Below are positions 46,834-56,385 of a stretch of DNA of 64,000 nucleotides, piece by piece. The stretch comes from Candidatus Cloacimonadota bacterium (lineage in GTDB: Bacteria; Cloacimonadota; Cloacimonadia; Cloacimonadales; Cloacimonadaceae). Position numbers and translations under genes: made by a program. Where the stretch lies: contig JAJBAV010000004.1 in NCBI GenBank assembly GCA_020532085.1, positions 1 through 64,000 on the forward strand, read 5' to 3'. Position 1 is the stretch's first letter. Each line of letters begins with the position of its first letter. The notes beneath the pieces are model-generated. The model did not search any database and was not told where the DNA came from. It was given only the letters and a program-made list of their open reading frames with translations.

Positions 46834-48033
46834 ATGTGCAGGAACCTGATCTTTCTGCTTGTGCTGGGATTGCTGGGCACGGCCCTTGGCGCCCAGGCCC
46901 CGGATACTTTGACCTTTCCCCAGCCCCAATATGTGAACCCCATCTTCGACAGTTTTACGCGCAACTACATCTCCACCAGCGCGATGGGCCGCGGTCACAC
47001 CGGCCTGGCCATCCCCGGAGGAGTGGACAACGTGCTCAAAAACCCCGCTGGCTACCGTCCGGACAAGGCATCCCTGCATCTGGAACTGCTGGTGAAGCCG
47101 CCGGTGGACAGCGATATCTATGCCATGGCGGACACTTCCGTTTACTACCAGATGACCAATGAGACCATGAACTCGCCCGTGCCCGTGGGGATCATCGGCG
47201 GAGGTGGCAGGATCGGCCCCAATTTCACTTACGGCCTGCTTTACAGCCTGCCCAAGACCATCAAGGTGGACAATTTCGGCGTGGAGATCAACATGGGCTA
47301 CGGCCTCATCCAGCGCTATCCCAGCTTTTACCTGAACCAGATCACAGCCAACGCCGCCTGGCACAAGGACGATTTCCACGTGGGACTGAATCTGCACAAC
47401 CAGATCTATCATCTGGGCGATGTGACCTTCCTGCGTTCCTTCGAGCGCATCAGAGACACCAAGTATGTGCTGAGGCCCCAGCTGGGGCTGCTTTACAGCG
47501 GCGAGACCCTCAGCGCCGGACTCAGCGTGGTGCCGCAGCAGAATGTGGACTGGGACCTCAAATTCGCCAGTTACGAGACCCGCCTGCCCCTCAATCTGGC
47601 CATCGGCATGGCTTACGGCAAAAACGACGCCTTCCTCACCGCCGAACTCGACTTTGAGCAATGCAGCGCCATCAGCCCCGCCTTCAGGGATCGCTACACC
47701 ATTCACGTGGGCGCGGAAAAGACCATCCGCCGCTACACCTACCGGGCAGGATACATGTACCATCCGCAGGTGTGGGTCGGGGATTTTCTGATCCCCGACG
47801 CCGCTTCGGACACCCTCTCCATCTGGTGGAACGCCGTGTTGCCCCAGGGCCAGGTGGGCAAAAACAACCAGCATATCCTCACGCTGGGCAGTTCCTGGAG
47901 CCATCCGGACGTGAGGGTGAACCTCGCCGGCCTGATCGACGTGGCCGGACAGGCCCCCGTAGCCCAGGTGAGCTTTTCCGTGGACCTCTTTTTCAGCGCC
48001 TTCAAGCGCAAGAACTTCCTCTACTTCGACTGA
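46834..48033 (+). CDS. PorV/FadL-like outer-membrane beta-barrel protein
   Basis: The 399-residue product has a signal peptide (MCRNLIFLLVLGLLGTALGAQ) and, near 50-75, SAMGRGHTGLAIPGG...LKNPAGY, the small-residue plus NPAG pattern of PorV/PorQ and FadL-type barrels. Alternating beta strands continue to an aromatic end (NFLYFD). AAGGAG stands before the ATG. In Bacteroidota PorV-like proteins serve type IX secretion, so a role with the many sorted proteins here is possible but not shown. FadL-type uptake is the alternative. The stop overlaps the next start (TGATG). Confidence 0.75.
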   Translation: MCRNLIFLLVLGLLGTALGAQAPDTLTFPQPQYVNPIFDSFTRNYISTSAMGRGHTGLAIPGGVDNVLKNPAGYRPDKASLHLELLVKPPVDSDIYAMADTSVYYQMTNETMNSPVPVGIIGGGGRIGPNFTYGLLYSLPKTIKVDNFGVEINMGYGLIQRYPSFYLNQITANAAWHKDDFHVGLNLHNQIYHLGDVTFLRSFERIRDTKYVLRPQLGLLYSGETLSAGLSVVPQQNVDWDLKFASYETRLPLNLAIGMAYGKNDAFLTAELDFEQCSAISPAFRDRYTIHVGAEKTIRRYTYRAGYMYHPQVWVGDFLIPDAASDTLSIWWNAVLPQGQVGKNNQHILTLGSSWSHPDVRVNLAGLIDVAGQAPVAQVSFSVDLFFSAFKRKNFLYFD

Positions 48034-49157
48034 TGCCCAAAGTTCAGATCCGCAAGATAGAAACCTACGACCTACCGCAGCTTGAGGCCGCGGTGGGAGA
48101 TTTTCTGGGCCAGGCGAACCGCCTGAGGATCAAGCGCAGCAAGCGGGTGTTGCTGAAACCCAATCTGCTGGGCGCTTTTCCACCCGAGCGGGCCGTTACC
48201 ACCCATCCCGTGCTGCTGGAAGCCCTGATCCACCACTTTCTGGAACTGGGCAAAGAGGTGTGGATCGGCGACAGTCCCGGCGGCACGGCCAATGTGGAGC
48301 AGGTCTGGAAAGTCTGCGGACTCAGCGATCTGGCCCAGCGCTACCCCGTGAAACTGGTCAATCTTTCCACCGCCGGCTACCGCGAACTCCAGTGGGAGGG
48401 AATCCCCGTGAAGATCTCCGAGGTCTTCTGGCAATGCGGGATCGTGATCAACATCGCCAAATACAAGACTCACGGCCTGGTGGGCTTCACCGGCGCTCTG
48501 AAGAATCTCTATGGCCTGGTGCCAGGCCTCGTGAAATCTGATTATCATGGCCGCTATCCCAACTCAGTGGATTTCTCCCATCTGCTGCTGGCGCTCTACG
48601 GACTCACGCGCGCCCGGCTTTCCTACAGCTTCATCGACGGGATCCTGGGCATGAACGGCATCGGCCCCTCTGGTGGACGGGCCAGGAATTTCGGCCTGCT
48701 GCTGGGTTCGCGCTCCGTATCCTCCCTGGATTTTGCCGCCGCGAGGATGATGGGCTTCCGCCTCGACGACGTTCCCTACCTCAGCGAAGCGCTGCAGATG
48801 GACGGAGTGCTGCCCTCCCGGGTGCACGTGCCCACCAGTTTCCGCGATTTCACGCTGCCGGACGTGGACATCCGGGCCGTGAAATACAGCTACCGCGTGC
48901 TCCGCCGCGTGCCCCGCTTCGCCCACCATCTGGTGCAGCGTTATTACGGCAAAAGGCCCGTGATCAGCAATCGCTGCCAGAAATGCGGCATCTGCGTGAA
49001 AAGCTGCCCCGTGCAGGCCATTTCTGCCCCCAGCAAATTCACCCTGCCCGCCATCGACCCCCGCAAGTGCATCAAATGCATGTGCTGCCACGAGATGTGT
49101 CCCCATGGCGCGGTAGACATCCACAAAACCTTTCTCACCAGGATCATTGAAAAATGA
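48033..49157 (+). CDS. DUF362 protein with two [4Fe-4S] ferredoxin clusters
   Basis: The ATG at 48033 overlaps the stop of the previous gene. The 374-residue protein has a DUF362 domain (about 1-300: VLLKPNLLG, AVTTHP, VWIGDSPGG, NIAKYKTHGL, GALKNLYG) and a C-terminal ferredoxin domain with CQKCGICVKSCP and CIKCMCCHEMCP (about 320-360), enough for two [4Fe-4S] clusters. There is no signal peptide, so it is cytoplasmic. DUF362-ferredoxin proteins are widespread in anaerobes and their reaction is not established. Coupled on both sides to unrelated genes. Confidence 0.9.
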   Translation: MPKVQIRKIETYDLPQLEAAVGDFLGQANRLRIKRSKRVLLKPNLLGAFPPERAVTTHPVLLEALIHHFLELGKEVWIGDSPGGTANVEQVWKVCGLSDLAQRYPVKLVNLSTAGYRELQWEGIPVKISEVFWQCGIVINIAKYKTHGLVGFTGALKNLYGLVPGLVKSDYHGRYPNSVDFSHLLLALYGLTRARLSYSFIDGILGMNGIGPSGGRARNFGLLLGSRSVSSLDFAAARMMGFRLDDVPYLSEALQMDGVLPSRVHVPTSFRDFTLPDVDIRAVKYSYRVLRRVPRFAHHLVQRYYGKRPVISNRCQKCGICVKSCPVQAISAPSKFTLPAIDPRKCIKCMCCHEMCPHGAVDIHKTFLTRIIEK

Positions 49158-49498
49158 AAAAACAACAGCCCAAGCACAAAGCCCTGTTCAACCTCATCTA
49201 CCTGGTCCTGTTCCTATTCATCCTCAGTTGGATCGTGTTCTGGGGTAGCAACAGCTTTTACCAGAAATGGCGCCTGCAGCAAAGCGCCAGCAAAAAAGAG
49301 AAGCTGGTGGAGGCCCTGGAGGCGCAGAACGACAGCCTGAAGCAGGAAAACCAACGGCTTAAGACCGATCCGGAGGAGCGCAAACGCGCCATCCGTGCCG
49401 CGCAGGGCATCTACGCAGAAGACGAAACCGCCTATATTTTCAAACCGGCCCAGGGCGACAGCATGGCCAGGCCGGGCAAAAAAGCCGGAGACAAGTGA
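49154..49498 (+). CDS. FtsB/DivIC-like septum protein
   Basis: The ATG overlaps the preceding stop (ATGA). The 114-residue product has a short basic N-terminus, one TM helix at about 12-31 (FNLIYLVLFLFILSWIVFWG) and a coiled coil (about 40-75, KKEKLVEALEAQNDSLKQEN), then a RKRAIRAAQGIYAEDETAYIF segment, which corresponds to the conserved ARe..gm...gE.vi element of FtsB/DivIC. Such proteins scaffold FtsL and FtsQ at the division site. Topology and length fit. Confidence 0.8.
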   Translation: MKKQQPKHKALFNLIYLVLFLFILSWIVFWGSNSFYQKWRLQQSASKKEKLVEALEAQNDSLKQENQRLKTDPEERKRAIRAAQGIYAEDETAYIFKPAQGDSMARPGKKAGDK

Positions 49499-49552
49499 AG
49501 CCGTGCCTGGATCTTGCCGGATAGCTGAACCGCGCCGCCACTGGGAGACTGG

Positions 49553-51211
49553 ATGACCGACGGGACTGACGGCCACGCGCCCGCTCCGGTGAGCCGGCGA
49601 CGCAAAAAAAGCCTGCGCGAGATGCTGGCCCTGCTGCTGGATTCCAGCGGACCCCAGCGCGAATATCTGATCAACATAATCCTGGCCCAAAGCTCCGGTG
49701 AACCCGGCCGCGAACCTTCCCTGCGCGAAAACCGCGCCCGCTGCGCCAACATCCAGGAACAACTGGTGGGGCTCCTGCGCGCCGAAGCGGATGCCGGACC
49801 GGGACAGTTACTGCCCTTTTTCAAGCATCTGGACAACTTTCCCCTCGACCCGGAACATGAGCTCCCCGCCGCCCTGAGCCAGATCTTTCCCCTTGGCCCC
49901 GGAGAAACCGAGAAAAAGCTCTTCCACCGCCTGGAACTCTTTTGGCTGCTTACCCTGATGGGCGACCTGGACAGCGCCCGTCCCCTGCGCAAAGAGCTGG
50001 AGCCCCAGGTCTCGCTTCAGCAGCCGCGCCTCTACATCATCTGGCTGCTTTCCCTGGCCCGCATTCTCCAGAAACGGGGAAAACGCCTCAGCTTCAGTTC
50101 CCTGTGGCTGAACCTGATCTGTGAATACCACCGCCTGGACGGGCCCGCCACCGCCCTCTACCTGATCCTCAGATGGGTTAGGATGCTCAGTTGGGGCCGC
50201 GACACCGCCCTCCGCAAGCAGGTGCTACAGAAGTTTGGCGCCCGGCTGCGCCAGAGGAATGACCTCCTCTCCGCCACCCTGCTCTACGAACTTTTCAACC
50301 AGGAACACCGCCACGCCAACCCCGGCGAAAAGATGCTCTACACCAGGCTTTTACTTCACCACCCCTCCTCCCTGCTGAGCGTGCAGCAGCTGCTGTATCT
50401 CCACTTCTTTGCCGGAAACTACCTCTCCGCAGTGAAAGCCAGCATTCCCCAGTCCATTCGCGAATTTCAGCACTCGAACTACTATCTGCACAAAAGCTGG
50501 TCCTACCTGCAAAACCTTTCCTTCTTCCTGCGCGCCAACCTCCACGACGAACAGTACGCCCGCGCCATGACCTATCTCCAGCAGCGAGTGGTGGAACTGG
50601 GCAGCCAGATCAGCCTGCAAAACAACGCCTACGTGGAAACCCTGCACGAAAACTACAGCACCATCAAAACCCTGCTGCGCCAGGTGGAGGAACTCTCGAT
50701 CACGGACAACCTCACCGGCCTGAAAAACCGCCGCTACCTGGCCAACAACCTCTACCACGCCTTTCAGCTGGCCGCCCGCCACAAGGTGCCTGTCTGCCTG
50801 GCCATCCTCGACATCGATTTTTTCAAGAGCGTGAACGACCGCCTGGGCCATCCCGCCGGCGACCAGGTGCTGAAAAGCCTGGCCCGGTTGCTGCTTTCCT
50901 CCTTCCGCAAGAGCGATGCCGTGATCCGCTACGGCGGCGAGGAATTCCTGCTCGTGCTCTTCGACGTTAGCCAGGAACGCATGGAAGCCCTGATGAACGA
51001 ATTGCGCCACAAAGTGGCGAGCCACCGTTTCAGCTGGCAGGGCAACCCCATCCGCATCAGCGTGAGCATCGGCTGGGCCACCACCAATCAAGCCTGCCTC
51101 AGCCAGAGTGATCTGGATGAACAGATCGCCCGCATTGACGCCGCGCTCTACACCGCCAAAAACACCGGTCGCGACCAGGTGGTCCGCGCCCCGGACCGAT
51201 TTCCTGCTTGA
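49553..51211 (+). CDS. Diguanylate cyclase with helical-repeat sensor domain
   Basis: The 552-residue protein has no TM helix. The first 350 residues are helical and TPR-like (repeated LLxxLxxLxxL), followed by a short coiled coil and a GGDEF domain (about 375-545): DNLTGLKNRR, DIDFFKSVNDRLGH, and the active site GGEEF near 461-465. RKSD five residues before it is an intact inhibitory I-site (RxxD). It should make c-di-GMP from two GTP with product feedback. Only a weak GGGAG is seen before the ATG. No EAL or PilZ protein is encoded in the window. Confidence 0.93.
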   Translation: MTDGTDGHAPAPVSRRRKKSLREMLALLLDSSGPQREYLINIILAQSSGEPGREPSLRENRARCANIQEQLVGLLRAEADAGPGQLLPFFKHLDNFPLDPEHELPAALSQIFPLGPGETEKKLFHRLELFWLLTLMGDLDSARPLRKELEPQVSLQQPRLYIIWLLSLARILQKRGKRLSFSSLWLNLICEYHRLDGPATALYLILRWVRMLSWGRDTALRKQVLQKFGARLRQRNDLLSATLLYELFNQEHRHANPGEKMLYTRLLLHHPSSLLSVQQLLYLHFFAGNYLSAVKASIPQSIREFQHSNYYLHKSWSYLQNLSFFLRANLHDEQYARAMTYLQQRVVELGSQISLQNNAYVETLHENYSTIKTLLRQVEELSITDNLTGLKNRRYLANNLYHAFQLAARHKVPVCLAILDIDFFKSVNDRLGHPAGDQVLKSLARLLLSSFRKSDAVIRYGGEEFLLVLFDVSQERMEALMNELRHKVASHRFSWQGNPIRISVSIGWATTNQACLSQSDLDEQIARIDAALYTAKNTGRDQVVRAPDRFPA

Positions 51212-51256
51212 CAGCTTTGCCCACCGCATTTTTTGTTTGCCCAAAGGAGTATTCAG

Positions 51257-52360
51257 ATGGCCAAGATCGTGGTTAAAGACCTCAACAAGATATACGACAA
51301 CACTGTACATGCCGTTATAGACGCCAATTTCGAAGCTGAGGATAAGGAATTCGTTGTTCTCGTTGGCCCCTCCGGCTGCGGAAAAAGCACCGTGCTAAGA
51401 ATGATCGCCGGGCTGGAAGAGATCTCCAGCGGCGAGATCTGGATCGGGGACACCCTGGTCAACAACGTTCCCCCCAAAGACCGCGACATCGCCATGGTCT
51501 TCCAGAATTACGCCCTCTACCCCCACATGAGCGTTTACGACAACATGGCCTTCGCCCTGAAGCTGCGCGGCGAGGACAAGGAAAGCATCCGCGGAAAAGT
51601 GCAGCATGCCGCCGAACTCCTTGGCATCCAGGACATGCTGAAACGCAAGCCGGCCCAGCTTTCCGGCGGCCAGCGCCAGAGGGTGGCCCTCGGCCGCGCC
51701 ATCGTGCGCAACCCCAAGGTCTTTCTCTTTGACGAACCCCTTTCCAACCTCGACGCCAAGCTCCGCGTGGCCATGCGCGCCGAGATCGTGAAACTCCAGC
51801 GCCAGCTGGCCAACACCATGATCTACGTTACCCACGACCAGGTGGAGGCCATGACCATGGCCGACCGCATCGTGGTGATGAAAGACGGCGTGATCCAGCA
51901 GATCGACACACCCCTCAAGATCTACAACGACCCCGCCAACGTCTTTGTGGCCGGATTCATTGGCTCCCCCGCCATCAACATGGTGCAGGGCAGCGTGCAA
52001 ACCAAAGGCGGCGAGTTGATCTTCGACAGCGGAGATTTCCAGCTGGACATCTTCCCCGCCCACCGCGCGGCCTTGCAGAAATACACCGGAAAGCCGGTGA
52101 TCATGGGCATTCGCCCCGAAGACATCTATGACGCCCGCTACGATTCCATGGCCGATTTCCCCCGCAAGCTTTCCACCACCTGCGACATCGTGGAGCCCCT
52201 CGGCAACGAATATCACGTGGTGCTGCGCACGGCCAAAAACGAATTCACGGCACGCTTTGACCCCAAGGAACTGCCTGTTTCCGGCGCTCCGCTGGAGGTA
52301 AGCCTGAACCTAGCCAAAGCCCACTACTTCGATCCCGCCACCGAACTAAGCCTGGTCTGA
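51257..52360 (+). CDS. ABC transporter ATP-binding protein, UgpC/MalK type
   Basis: I start at ATG 51257 (MAKIVVKDLNKIYDN), preceded by AAAGGAG; an in-frame TTG eight codons earlier lacks support. The 367-residue protein has Walker A GPSGCGKST, Q-loop FQNYALYPHM, signature LSGGQRQR, Walker B VFLFDEPLS with LDAKLR, and switch His in YVTHD. A C-terminal OB/TOBE regulatory domain follows (from about 235, IGIRPEDIY-like MGIRPEDIYDA). This is the carbohydrate-importer MalK/UgpC/MsmK architecture. No permease or binding-protein gene is adjacent, so it may energise several importers encoded elsewhere. A TTGACA at 51208 is a weak promoter candidate. Confidence 0.93.
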   Translation: MAKIVVKDLNKIYDNTVHAVIDANFEAEDKEFVVLVGPSGCGKSTVLRMIAGLEEISSGEIWIGDTLVNNVPPKDRDIAMVFQNYALYPHMSVYDNMAFALKLRGEDKESIRGKVQHAAELLGIQDMLKRKPAQLSGGQRQRVALGRAIVRNPKVFLFDEPLSNLDAKLRVAMRAEIVKLQRQLANTMIYVTHDQVEAMTMADRIVVMKDGVIQQIDTPLKIYNDPANVFVAGFIGSPAINMVQGSVQTKGGELIFDSGDFQLDIFPAHRAALQKYTGKPVIMGIRPEDIYDARYDSMADFPRKLSTTCDIVEPLGNEYHVVLRTAKNEFTARFDPKELPVSGAPLEVSLNLAKAHYFDPATELSLV

Positions 52361-52377
52361 ATCCATCCGGGGTTTCC

Positions 52378-53127
52378 ATGCGCGGCTTGATCCTGGCCTG
52401 CATCTGCCTTGTAGCTTTGCCTCTGGGCGCGCTCATTCCCCAGAACACCGCTTCGGCCAACGCCCTGGCGGGGATCACCCTGCTGTCACAGTCCGTGGCC
52501 GATTTCCAGCTTTCGCCCGCCCTGCCCTTCACCGGGATCGCCGCCTCTGGCCATCTGCCCTTCAGCGCTCCCGAGGCCGGCACCTTCTCCCTTTCCGCGG
52601 CCCACAAACTCTCGTTTCTGGTGCTCAATGCCGGGGCCTCCCACAGCGGAGACGCGGATTACAGCCTGCAGGATTTCCGCCTGGGGCTGGGGATCAACCT
52701 GGGCGGCCTGAGCGCAGGCTATGCCCAGCATCTGATCCTGGAAAGCGCCTCCACCGGCAGCTACCAAAGCTGGTGCGGCGATGCCGCCCTGGCCTACCGC
52801 AGCCCCGGCTACGGCTATGAAGCCCGCCTGCTGAGGATCGGGCGCGAAGACACGGAACTCCATCTCAGCGTGAGCACCGCGATCGTGCAGGGCATCGAGG
52901 CCGCCACCAGCTACGTTTATACCCCAGCCGGACCCGACGGCTACCGCCTCGCCACCTCCATCGAGGTAACCGACAACCTTCTGCTGCAAAGCTCCTGGCA
53001 AAGCTCCCCCAACCGCTTCGGCGCCGGCCTCAGATTCCAGCTGAAAGGTTGGGACCTGATGTACGCCGTCCGCACCCATCCCGACCTTCGTCTCTCCCAC
53101 AGCCTCGATCTTGGCTATTCCTGGTGA
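52378..53127 (+). CDS. Probable outer-membrane beta-barrel protein, 249 aa
   Basis: ATG at 52378 gives a signal peptide (MRGLILACICLVALPLGALI) followed by about ten alternating amphipathic strands ending in an aromatic residue (LDLGYSW), the hallmark of a small outer-membrane barrel. The early ASANALAGITLL segment resembles the start of PorV/FadL-like proteins. It follows the ABC ATPase by 17 bases and overlaps the next barrel gene (GTGA). Function unknown. The pair probably works together. Confidence 0.7.
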   Translation: MRGLILACICLVALPLGALIPQNTASANALAGITLLSQSVADFQLSPALPFTGIAASGHLPFSAPEAGTFSLSAAHKLSFLVLNAGASHSGDADYSLQDFRLGLGINLGGLSAGYAQHLILESASTGSYQSWCGDAALAYRSPGYGYEARLLRIGREDTELHLSVSTAIVQGIEAATSYVYTPAGPDGYRLATSIEVTDNLLLQSSWQSSPNRFGAGLRFQLKGWDLMYAVRTHPDLRLSHSLDLGYSW

Positions 53128-54650
53128 AATCCGGCCTTGTTGCCTGCCTGCTATTCTCCCTTGCCTGCCTCGCGGCTCAGATCCCTGAAGAACTGACCGA
53201 ACTGGACTACGCCGCCCAGGCAGAAGCCGCCTGGGAGCAGATCTACCAGGAACTGCGCGGCCAGCCCTTTTCCATCGATGCCCGCGCCACCCTGGCCCCG
53301 GCCAACACCCAGTTTCAGGCCAGCGCCGCCTGCCGGATCGACCGGGCGGAGTTGCAGCTGAACTACAATCACCGCCTCCATGACGCCCTGAGCGCCGGCT
53401 CCTTCCGGCTACACACCTCTTCACCCCGCTGGGATCTGGTCCTCGGCAGCTACAGGTTCAGCTTCGGGCGCGGCCTCGTGAGCGGTTCCAACTCCCGGGC
53501 CCAGCCAGACAGCCTCTTCAGCCTGCCCAATCCACTTTCCCCCAGAAACTACAGCCCCCAAGGCGCCGTTCTCACCCACCGTTACCGCTTTCTGCGCGGA
53601 GCTGTCTTCGCCTCGGTGCAATACCGCGAGGCGAAAACTGATACTGAAGGGCAGATCCGGAGCCTGCCAAAAACCCGCTCCGGCGGGCTTACCACCACCC
53701 GGGAAGACATTCTGGGCCTGGCCGCCGGAGTGGCGTTGCCCCGGTTGCGGGCAGGCGGATTGCTCTACTGGCGGCAGTACGACCGGGATTTCGCCGAAAC
53801 CGGCACCAACCGCTCGCTCTGGGCGGCAAGCCTCTACGCCGCTTTCAGCCACAACAACCTGCGCCTGGATGGAGAAGCAGCCTTGGCGGAGGGAATTCCC
53901 AGCGCTCTGCTCACCTGCAGCTACAAGCTCAAGGATTTCAGCCAAAGCATCAGCTATGGGCGCAACGGCCTGAAGGACAGGCTCCCCTACGCTCTCTCGC
54001 CCGGAGTGTTGTCAACAGCCGCCTCCAGAGACGAAATCAACGGCGATTTGAGCCTCGGACTGCCACTGCATGTGACGCTGAAACTACGCTACACCATTAG
54101 CGGCGGCTCCGGCTTCGACGGCGGCGCCCTCTCCCGCTTCACGGGCTCGCTGGGCTACAGCGACAGGGGCAGCCATCTGAAACTGCTGTTTCACAACTAC
54201 GACCGCGAGATCATCAGCCTCGTGGATTCCAACTACGTGTCCTCCGAGCCGCGAAACTGGCGCATTCAGCTGAGCGGGCAACTCCGCTTTCAAACCAACT
54301 TTTACCAGCGGCTGGACTTCAGCTACACCCTGCAGGACAAATTCAACTTCAGCCGCAACACCCACCGGGTGCGTTTCGGTTTTGCCTGGGAGCACAAGGA
54401 CTGGGAACTCGGCTTGGATTATCTGGCCTGGCAGAGCGCGGAGGAGATCTGGCTGGTGGATGAACTGGACCCCTACACATTGCTGCCGGAAAGCGCGGAG
54501 GACAAGCTCCTGGTGGCCGATCTGGCCTGGCGCAGGGGGTCCTGGCGGCTGGGATTCCAGGGCCGCAAGTCTTTTCTGTACGAGGATTCATACCGCCTGT
54601 GGCTGCGCTGGGGCTGGAGCTGGCCGGGCCGGGCCGCGGATTCCGCTTGA
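53124..54650 (+). CDS. Probable outer-membrane beta-barrel protein, 508 aa
   Basis: The GTG at 53124 overlaps the previous stop (GTGA) and gives a signal peptide at once (KSGLVACLLFSLACLAAQ). A longer frame begins upstream but only reads through the preceding gene. The N-terminus has a helical PEELTELDYAAQAEAAWEQI segment. The remainder is a series of amphipathic strands (WDLVLGSYRFSFGRGLV, YRLWLRWGWSW), which suggests a 16-20-stranded barrel. The helical start plus barrel resembles ComEA-/helix-hairpin-helix-associated FCB barrels, but no HhH motif is visible. Function unknown. Confidence 0.7.
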   Translation: MKSGLVACLLFSLACLAAQIPEELTELDYAAQAEAAWEQIYQELRGQPFSIDARATLAPANTQFQASAACRIDRAELQLNYNHRLHDALSAGSFRLHTSSPRWDLVLGSYRFSFGRGLVSGSNSRAQPDSLFSLPNPLSPRNYSPQGAVLTHRYRFLRGAVFASVQYREAKTDTEGQIRSLPKTRSGGLTTTREDILGLAAGVALPRLRAGGLLYWRQYDRDFAETGTNRSLWAASLYAAFSHNNLRLDGEAALAEGIPSALLTCSYKLKDFSQSISYGRNGLKDRLPYALSPGVLSTAASRDEINGDLSLGLPLHVTLKLRYTISGGSGFDGGALSRFTGSLGYSDRGSHLKLLFHNYDREIISLVDSNYVSSEPRNWRIQLSGQLRFQTNFYQRLDFSYTLQDKFNFSRNTHRVRFGFAWEHKDWELGLDYLAWQSAEEIWLVDELDPYTLLPESAEDKLLVADLAWRRGSWRLGFQGRKSFLYEDSYRLWLRWGWSWPGRAADSA

Positions 54651-54676
54651 CAGAAATTTGCCCCACCGGGATGATG
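54647..54676 (+). promoter_or_regulatory. Probable promoter of the 557-aa membrane protein
   Basis: TTGACA (54647-54652, overlapping the stop codon of the upstream gene), 17 bases, GATGAT (54670-54675), then G. Confidence 0.5.
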
Positions 54677-54708
54677 AAATCAAAATCCCGCCTTAAAAAG
54701 GAGGAACA

Positions 54709-56382
54709 ATGTTACGTCCCAAAGTAAAGATGTCTCCCGCCTTCAAATTTCCGCAGAAGAAGCTGCGGTTTTGGGTTGCCCTGCTCTGGTTCGCGGTGAT
54801 CGCGGGCCTCATTTTATACTTCGCCCTGCCGGTGCTGAATTTCCGCTTCGTTGGCTGGATCGTGCCTTTGGTGATCTGCCTGGTCCCCTTGCTGGGCTGG
54901 GCAAAGATCCGCAAGGTGGTGGCGATCGCCATTCCCCTGCTGCTGATCTGGCTGGTGCTGGTCCCCTTCTTTTCCAGCGGGATGTTCAACCCGCGCAAGC
55001 ACCGCAACCTGATCGGCGAGGTGCAGAAGACCGAGTTTTCCGAGCTGGTCTCCCCCGTGAACCTGGACCAGGTGCCGATCATCGATTCCTCTTTCGCGGC
55101 CAGCCTGGCCGAAAAGAAACTGGGTGACGATTTTGCCCTGGGCAGCCGGGTGGTGCTGGGAAAGCCCACCATTCAGATGGTGGAGGGCAAACTCTATTGG
55201 GTGGTGCCCCTCCTCCACAGCGGTTTCTTCAAATGGCTCACCAATCTGAAAGACGGAACCCCCGGCTACATCAAAGTTTCAGCCACCGATCCCCAGGATA
55301 TCACCTTTATCCGCCAGCTCAGCGGCCAGCCCATCAAGATCCGCTATCAGCGCAATTCCTTTTTCGGCCAGGACCTCTACCGCCACCTCTACTTCCACGG
55401 TTTCATGGGCAAAGGCCTCGCCGGGGATACCTTTGAGCTGGACGACAAAGGCGAACCTTACTGGACCATCACCACCTACACCCACGCCATCGGCGTGAAC
55501 GCCTCCGAGGCCACCGGACTGGCCACCGTGCACGCTGTGAGCGGAAAGATCGACTTTTATCCCCTCACCAAGCTGGCCGACGGCAGTTTCGACGATTCCA
55601 AGCTTCCGGCCTGGGTGGACCGGGTGCAGCCCTCCTATTTCGTGATACCCCAGCTCTCCTGGTGGGGCCGCTACGTGAACGGTTTCTGGAACACCCTCTT
55701 CGGCAAGCGCGACATGCTGGAGGTTACCGATGGCTACAACGTGATCTACGGCCGCGACCAGCGCAGCTATTTCTACACCGGACTCTCCAGCGTGGGCTCG
55801 GATGAAGGCACCGTGGGCTTTTCTCTCACCGACACCCGCAACAAAAAGAGCCACCTCTACCTGCTCTCCGGCGCCACCGAAACCGCGGCCATGCGCTCCG
55901 CCGAGGGCAAGGTGCAGAACTTCCGCTACCGCGCCACCTTTCCCATTCTGGTGAACATGGGCGGCAAACCCATCTATTTCATGACTCTCAAGGACGGCTC
56001 CGGCCTGGTGAAGATGTTCAGTTTCGTCTCCGTGAGCGATTTTTCCCTGGTGGGCGTGGGCGAGACCCTGCGTGAGGCGCGGGACAACTTCCAGCTGGCC
56101 ATGGCGGACAGCCGGGTGGGCAGGATAGCCGAAAAACTGGAGGGCGACGTAACCCTGGAAGGAACAGTGACCCGCTTCGGCAGTGACATCAAGGACGGCC
56201 GCGCCTACTACTATTTCCGCCTCGACAGCGCTCCGGACAAGGTCTTCATCGCCACCAGCAGCCTCAGTAACCTGCTGCCCCTCACCAGCACCGGCGACCG
56301 CCTCCGCGTTACCTACCTGCAGGCCTCGGACAGAGAGATCAGCCTCACTGCCTTCAGTAACCTGAGCCTGGGCACAGAATAG
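54709..56382 (+). CDS. Integral membrane protein with large soluble domain, unknown function
   Basis: The 557-residue product has AAGGAGG before the ATG, a basic N-terminus and three TM helices (about 24-44, 48-64, 68-88; WVALLWFAVIAGLILYF). A soluble domain of 460 residues follows, with YWVVPLLHSGFFKW, WTITTYTHAIGVNASEA and PAWVDRVQPSYF. Its last 90 residues (EGDVTLEGTVTRFG...VFIATSSLSNLLPL) look like an OB-type barrel. No catalytic motif is recognised. The stop lies 3 bases from that of the convergent lipoprotein gene. Likely a cytoplasmic-membrane protein with its bulk outside; role open. Confidence 0.8.
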   Translation: MLRPKVKMSPAFKFPQKKLRFWVALLWFAVIAGLILYFALPVLNFRFVGWIVPLVICLVPLLGWAKIRKVVAIAIPLLLIWLVLVPFFSSGMFNPRKHRNLIGEVQKTEFSELVSPVNLDQVPIIDSSFAASLAEKKLGDDFALGSRVVLGKPTIQMVEGKLYWVVPLLHSGFFKWLTNLKDGTPGYIKVSATDPQDITFIRQLSGQPIKIRYQRNSFFGQDLYRHLYFHGFMGKGLAGDTFELDDKGEPYWTITTYTHAIGVNASEATGLATVHAVSGKIDFYPLTKLADGSFDDSKLPAWVDRVQPSYFVIPQLSWWGRYVNGFWNTLFGKRDMLEVTDGYNVIYGRDQRSYFYTGLSSVGSDEGTVGFSLTDTRNKKSHLYLLSGATETAAMRSAEGKVQNFRYRATFPILVNMGGKPIYFMTLKDGSGLVKMFSFVSVSDFSLVGVGETLREARDNFQLAMADSRVGRIAEKLEGDVTLEGTVTRFGSDIKDGRAYYYFRLDSAPDKVFIATSSLSNLLPLTSTGDRLRVTYLQASDREISLTAFSNLSLGTE

Positions 56383-56385
56383 CGG

